The translations under genes and the position numbers were made by a program. From Romanomermis culicivorax (lineage: Eukaryota; Nematoda; Enoplea; Mermithida; Mermithidae): a DNA stretch of 64,000 bases. Positions 59,670 through 64,000 of the stretch are shown here, in pieces. Each line of letters opens with the position of its first letter. The first letter of the stretch is position 1. The stretch covers positions 62,001 to 126,000 of the forward strand of contig CAWUHX010000157.1 in NCBI GenBank assembly GCA_963922205.1, in the 5' to 3' direction. The notes beneath the pieces are model-generated. The model saw nothing but the letters and a program-made list of their open reading frames with translations. It was not told the origin of the DNA and made no database searches.

Positions 59670-60620
59670 TTATTGATTTGGGTCAACAGTAACCAGAGTT
59701 AACGGCTTTATCTTTCCTGGTGTAAAGATTTGAACTTTATGTCCTGCAACCTGTGGCTTGCTAGGAGCTCCCTGCACCTTAGGCTGAGGCCGTCCGGAAG
59801 CAGAGGTGTCCGTAGCCTGCGCCACAAATTGCGTGAACTGACTCGTTGCCATCGATAAAGTACCTGTAGAGACAGTCTGCAACACAGGAGTAGTTGAAGA
59901 TACGGTGGTCACGGATACCATTGCTGAAGCTAGAGCAGAAGTTTTGGCAGGTTTCGGCTGCGTAACCTTTGCAGGCTGCGCAATTGCCTTTTCTACCTTT
60001 TTCTTCTCCTGACGGGCTTTTGTTTTTCGTTTCTTTTTCAAGTTAACGAAAATTTGCCTATCGTTTAAACCTTTTATTTTCATATTTTTTATTGCCTCAG
60101 CAGTATAGTATCCGAGAACACCTTCTTTATCCCAGGTCAAGGCTAATACTAGAATTTCCTTATCTTCTTCAGCCAGCCGGGCCTCTAGCTCTTGTAGTGT
60201 TTCCACCACAGTATGGCTAGGTGTCCCTGCTGTCTGTTCTTCCTCCTTTTGCTTTACACCTTCGGCATCCATGTACTCGCTAATGTAAGCTTGCTCATAC
60301 ACGTTCTGCTCATCCTGGGCAATCGGAATTTCTTCCGATTGCGCTTGACTTTCTACGCTAGACAAGTACTGACTCACATCCATAGATGTTTGTATTACTT
60401 GTGGCGTAGGTAAGCCAGGCGGCGGTGGCAGCATTTCCGTCTGCAGCTGCGTCACAACTTGTGGTTGCGGTTGCAACTGCGTGACAGAGGATGCTGTCAT
60501 CGCAGATTCGGCTACTTGAGGGTCGGCGATCGAAATATACAATAATGCGTCTTTGTCCTCAACCTCCTTGCAGCTTTCCTCTCCCAGGAGTGCGGAATTA
60601 TCCTCATCCTCACTCTCCAA
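59670..60620 (-). CDS. ORF C: 316-codon open frame, acidic then Gln/Val/Ser/Thr-rich
   Basis: Open from just after the TAA at 60621-60623 to TAA at 59670-59672, in the same frame as ORF B and ORF D. Its first codon is TTG; the first ATG is at 60500 (MTASSVTQLQ). It begins acidic (ESEDEDNSALLGEESCKEVE), passes through Gln/Pro-rich sequence, has one folded-looking block around ELEARLAEEDKEILVLALTW, a basic stretch (KKKRKTKARQEKKKVEKA) and a long Thr/Ser/Val-rich segment. No domain recognised. It may be the middle of a larger protein once continuous with B and D, or read through. Confidence 0.6.
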   Translation of the reverse strand: MESEDEDNSALLGEESCKEVEDKDALLYISIADPQVAESAMTASSVTQLQPQPQVVTQLQTEMLPPPPGLPTPQVIQTSMDVSQYLSSVESQAQSEEIPIAQDEQNVYEQAYISEYMDAEGVKQKEEEQTAGTPSHTVVETLQELEARLAEEDKEILVLALTWDKEGVLGYYTAEAIKNMKIKGLNDRQIFVNLKKKRKTKARQEKKKVEKAIAQPAKVTQPKPAKTSALASAMVSVTTVSSTTPVLQTVSTGTLSMATSQFTQFVAQATDTSASGRPQPKVQGAPSKPQVAGHKVQIFTPGKIKPLTLVTVDPNQ

Positions 60621-61145
60621 TTAAGTGACGTCCTCGTCCACTAGACCCGTTTGAACTGTGGGTTCATTATCAGGGTCCAGTATATCGGATTTTGTCCTGA
60701 AATCGGATTGTTTGGTTTGATTACCATATGAATAGGTAACCATAGGTAATTCTGATGGCAGAGGCCTCCGGTGAATACACTTTTCAGGAAATTCAAAAGT
60801 ATACATCGGATAATCAGCCGGTATACATCTGATCTGACCCGTCTGAAGAGTAGGCGTGTCTGGTGATAGGCCATATCGCAGTGACGGGGTTTTACTACCG
60901 AATTCCGCATAGTAGAATCTGACGTAGAAAAAGCAGTTGGCCCAATAATCCTTGTTATGGGTAATATTGTCCTTTGCTTTTTCTGTCGAAATTGGAGAGC
61001 CTATTTTGTCGTGCAAGCGCAACCGAATGGGCATAAAACCAAACCTATTTTGCCAGGTCGTAACCCTTTTGCCTTTTACAGCATGTTCAGGTTCCGTTGG
61101 CGGTAAAGATGCTACTAGGTCGTAATTCTGTAAAAACCCTGTCAT
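60621..61145 (-). CDS. ORF B: 174-residue protein, unknown
   Basis: First ATG at 61145; its frame is closed just upstream by TAA TAA near 61160. Protein-like composition throughout (WQNRFGFMPIRLRLHDKI, YWANCFFYVRFYYAEFG, PADYPMYTFEFPEKC), ending in VDEDVT then TAA at 60621-60623. The codons after the stop continue the same acidic character in the same frame (ORF C). Its 5' end overlaps the extension of ORF A (open to 61087), which lies in another frame. No family recognised. Confidence 0.65.
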   Translation of the reverse strand: MTGFLQNYDLVASLPPTEPEHAVKGKRVTTWQNRFGFMPIRLRLHDKIGSPISTEKAKDNITHNKDYWANCFFYVRFYYAEFGSKTPSLRYGLSPDTPTLQTGQIRCIPADYPMYTFEFPEKCIHRRPLPSELPMVTYSYGNQTKQSDFRTKSDILDPDNEPTVQTGLVDEDVT

Positions 61146-61299
61146 CGGTCTTCCATGCCATCTTCTTTATTAATTCTGAATCCTCCTTCGAGTAGGATTT
61201 GAGGAAATTATAATTCAATAATTCCCTCAGTATGTAATCGTACTCGGCACGGCTATGAGGCCAGAAAACAAAGAATGGTGGAGGAATTAGGTTGCATGC

Positions 61300-63480
61300 C
61301 TAGTCCATGACATGCTCGTAATTCCTCAAGTCCGCCATCCAGTGATCCCTGTCGTACTTAGCCATACCGGTGTCGATTTCCACTGGTTCGTAGCAGTCCG
61401 TTCCAAGTTGAAACGATTGAAGCTGCTTCGACCAGTCCTGTCGAGGAGTCTTATTCGTGGCAAGACCAGCTGTGATATACCATACAACATCTACAGGATC
61501 CGTCAATTTGAAAAATGAAACCCCTAGCAACATTTCTGTATGCAGTCGGTTTATCACCTCGTTTGTCCTATTGACCTGTTGTTCCATTGTATCCATGTCC
61601 TCCGGATCACTTACGTCTTCCCATTGATTCACCTTCTTCTTGCTTGGACCAGCTTTTAGCGCCTTGGGATAAACCCCAGACAGTAAAGTGTGGTCTGTAG
61701 CTTTGGCGGGATTTTTAATATCCGCAGGACACGAATATTCCGGCAAGTCATTATGAAATTGTGTAGCCCACCTGGCCATTACCTCTTGCCGCATCATGTG
61801 GTAGACCCTGAACAACTGCCTTTTTACAATGTCCTTCTCATCTATGAAGTTTCGATCCTTGAACCCCGTTAGGTCTTGAGAGTACACCATATAAAAGCAG
61901 AAGGCCAAGGTCTTCACTTGGGCCGGCGATACAATATCATGGGGGTACATTGCCATAACCCCACTTAATTCACCGCAAAACCCGTAGTGAAAGAACCCCA
62001 AAAATACGGCAATTGAATAATAGGCGTCTAGGCCAGCATACACAATTTCTGTGTCTTGAATCTTGGGGGCCACGAACTTTTCTCGAATCTTTTTGTCACC
62101 GAAGTCGCATTGATATTTGCCGACATCAGCCAAGTAAAATTCGGTGAAAAGTCCTTTTAACCCAAGGTTTTCAGGACACAATCCTAAATCACGAGCGTGA
62201 TTGGCCATGGGCCCCGTCATCAATCTGACGCAGATTTCACAGTCCCAATATTTTCCAAATCCTTGGAGTATACGGGCCTGTATAATTTTCGTCTTATCAT
62301 GAGCCGAGACCCCTGACCCGGATCCGTAGACGTTCAAAATTGCAACTAGATCGTCCACAACTTTGAAACCGACCAAGAAACGATCCACCGATGATAGGAA
62401 TGAAATCAAAAGATCCCATTCCTGCGGCTTCAATGTTGTAAGGTCGATCACAAAGCTGGAACCATCTATGTGTGCAAATGACACCAGCCTAGCGAACTCT
62501 TTCCCTTCCGGGTTCTGGATCGCTACCTTATAAGGTATTATACATACCTCAGTCTTCTTGACCTTTTCGACGTCGAATCCGACAACGCCTAGCCCCCGAA
62601 ACTGGCTTGTGGCCAATTGCTTCAGGATCGGTTCGACGTTGCCCCCGTGAACCCGTTCGGGTTCCATTGGTCGCTGCGGCCAATAACCCATCGCGCCGGC
62701 GAACCATTGTTCGATTTCTCTGACGTGGACCAGATGCTTGATGTTATAGTCTAAAAATAAAAAAAAATTTACCCCTTGACACTTTATAAATCAGGCATTA
62801 GGCCACCACCACCAAATAAATAATCAACTTTGACCGGCACCAAATTAGGAAAAAGATTTAGCGTGGGGAAAAATAAATTAATAAGTGAGGTTAGGTGTCA
62901 AAGTCATAAAGTAAGCAGGCCCAGTGGTTAACGCAAATGCTACACCAATTTTTCAGGAACCTCACATCTGCACCACTTTTCGCTTCTCGACGTCGGCCGC
63001 CATCAATTTACCACTTACCCTAGCGATAACTTCACGCCTCGGTACCAAAATTAAATAGTGAATAAATAACCAATTAAGGTTTTAATTAATCCAAGAAATA
63101 AATTTAGTAAACCAGGGGCTTTAATAAAACCAAAAATAAATGCTGCGGAATCGGATCCAAGGTAAAAACCATTAGACTTTGGCTTTTTAGGGTCGTAAAT
63201 CCATTAGGTTTTTTTTTCACCTATCCTAACATTTTTAGAAACTTTTCTTCGAACTCGTTTTCCTCTTGGTTGGCCCATTCAGAAAATTGAGCGTGAAGAA
63301 ATCATTCCTAAGACACCTAAATGGGCGAATTCGTCCCACATACCAAGAAATAATTAAATAAAACTTACCGTCGGTCAAAAAATAACGATTGTTTTGGCGG
63401 CCTTGCGGTTGGCCCGCCTTAACGTGGTCAGCGTGCGCGCAATAATTTCGCGCGAAAGGCGCAACGCCTAATTTCGACAT
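61300..63480 (-). CDS. ORF A: 3'-5' exonuclease (DEDDy, RNase D/WRN-like fold), 520 residues, two exons
   Basis: Exon 1 is 63369-63480 (ATG 63480, donor GTAAGT) and exon 2 is 61300-62750 (acceptor TTTTTAG). Phase 1 joins them to give TDDYNIKHLVHVREIEQWF and a 520-residue protein ending TAG. The exonuclease core shows all acidic motifs: I GVVGFDVE (D97, E99), II LVGFKVVDDLVAIL (D171), III YAGLDAYYSIAVF (Y275, D279), with GLKGLFTEFYL before motif III as in RNase D-type enzymes. Expected activity: removal of nucleotides from 3' ends of RNA or DNA. Residues about 300-520 have no recognised domain. After TAG the same frame stays open with protein-like sequence (FFVFWPHSRAEYDYILREL) to 61087. Closest in type to EXD/MUT-7/WRN exonuclease domains, but no orthologue assigned. 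Confidence 0.8.
62751..63368. other. intron of the exonuclease gene
   Basis: GT-AG intron of 618 bp with a T-rich tract at its acceptor. Nothing else recognised. Confidence 0.7.
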
Positions 63481-63888
63481 TTGAAAAATTTTTAAAATTT
63501 TTTCTAAAATTCCGCGTTGTATCTTCTAAAGTAAACAAAATGTTAAAGAACATTTATCATTACTTCAATATCAATACAATATACAAAATTACCGAAAATA
63601 ATTTTATCGGGTCCTTGGGCTGGACGAAAAATTTTGTTCCGAAAAATTTGTGCGACGCGGAGCACAGAAAAACACAACTTTTGAAATTGAGAATGAAAAT
63701 TGGTCGTAAACCTCCCAAAATGTAATCCAAAAATTTTAGCGTCGGGTGTACAAATTAACAATATTATTCTGAAAATTTGACCCTTCGCTACCCAAAATTT
63801 AAAAGGTATTTAACGAATATAAATCGGTTGAATAACACAAAAAATAAAAATTTTATTCACATAAAATACACGTATACGGCATTTTCCG
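63481..63888. other. short intergenic interval
   Basis: Between the exonuclease start and the stop of the next minus-strand frame. The AATAAA (minus strand) at about 63852-63857 probably serves that upstream gene. No TATA-like box is obvious before 63480. Confidence 0.4.
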
Positions 63889-64000
63889 CTAAAAATTTTT
63901 AGACACAGAAATAACGACCGGATGATGTTTGGTCTCGGCGGGATTTCCAGTTGCATTAACTGGAGTATCCCGGAAGACATGCGACATTTCCTGTCGAGAC
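63889..64000 (-). CDS. C-terminal end of an unidentified gene (truncated by window edge)
   Basis: The minus-strand frame is open from the window edge to TAG at 63889-63891. It contains SRQEMSHVFRDTPVNATG and ends VVISVSKNF. AATAAA follows the stop by about 30 bases on the same strand, as expected for a 3' UTR. Too short to identify; it could be a last exon or another ORF of the same kind of unit as its neighbours. Confidence 0.45.
   Translation of the reverse strand, partial: SRQEMSHVFRDTPVNATGNPAETKHHPVVISVSKNF

Noticed and set aside
58710-61302. Reassigned stop codons as the explanation for in-frame TAA/TAG
   Set aside because: LST8 and the Tudor gene end cleanly at TGA and TAA where expected, so the nuclear code looks standard.

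Overview
This is AT-rich animal nuclear DNA. It carries spliced genes with GT-AG introns that encode metazoan regulators, and its long introns and intergenic spaces are packed with DNA-transposon remnants. An invertebrate with a repeat-rich genome fits. A nematode is possible: one small element carries a TTAGGC-type repeat, the nematode telomere motif. I cannot fix the taxon from the sequence.

Layout. All confident genes are on the minus strand. (1) 644-7459: the 5' part of an Enhancer-of-zeste (E(z)/EZH) histone methyltransferase gene, with N-terminal region, SANT domain and start of the CXC domain; the SET exons lie beyond the left edge. (2) 7.5-19 kb: spacer with a 984-bp hAT-like element, two LINE fragments, several MITEs and a fold-back element. 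(3) 19081-27865: a complete six-exon LST8 (mTOR-complex WD40 protein) gene of 365 codons. (4) 28-30 kb: spacer with a second fold-back element. (5) 30096-39047: a complete six-exon gene for a 560-residue protein with one extended Tudor domain. (6) 39-58 kb: gene-poor, with nested hAT-like elements, a tRNA-derived SINE, a block of degenerate repeated units, a 1-kb fold-back element and a local duplication. (7) 58.7-63.5 kb: the most unusual locus. A two-exon gene for a 3'-5' exonuclease (DEDDy type) is followed on the same strand by three more ORFs. The last three share one reading frame, interrupted only by two single TAA codons, and the last ends in an RG/Q-rich RNA-binding-like tail. (8) 63.9-64 kb: the end of another minus-strand reading frame followed by AATAAA.

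How the parts relate. E(z) (H3K27 methylation), LST8 (TOR signalling) and the Tudor protein (binding of methyl-arginine/lysine ligands, often in germline RNA granules) are unrelated housekeeping or regulatory genes that happen to be neighbours; nothing suggests an operon. The 58.7-63.5 kb locus looks like a compact multi-ORF unit of viral, retroelement or lineage-specific origin and is the best candidate for something undescribed. Several repeat families could be delimited to the base by exact target-site duplications, and two have paralogous empty sites inside this window.

Exon boundaries come from reading splice sites, phase and family similarity by eye; no search or alignment program was run.
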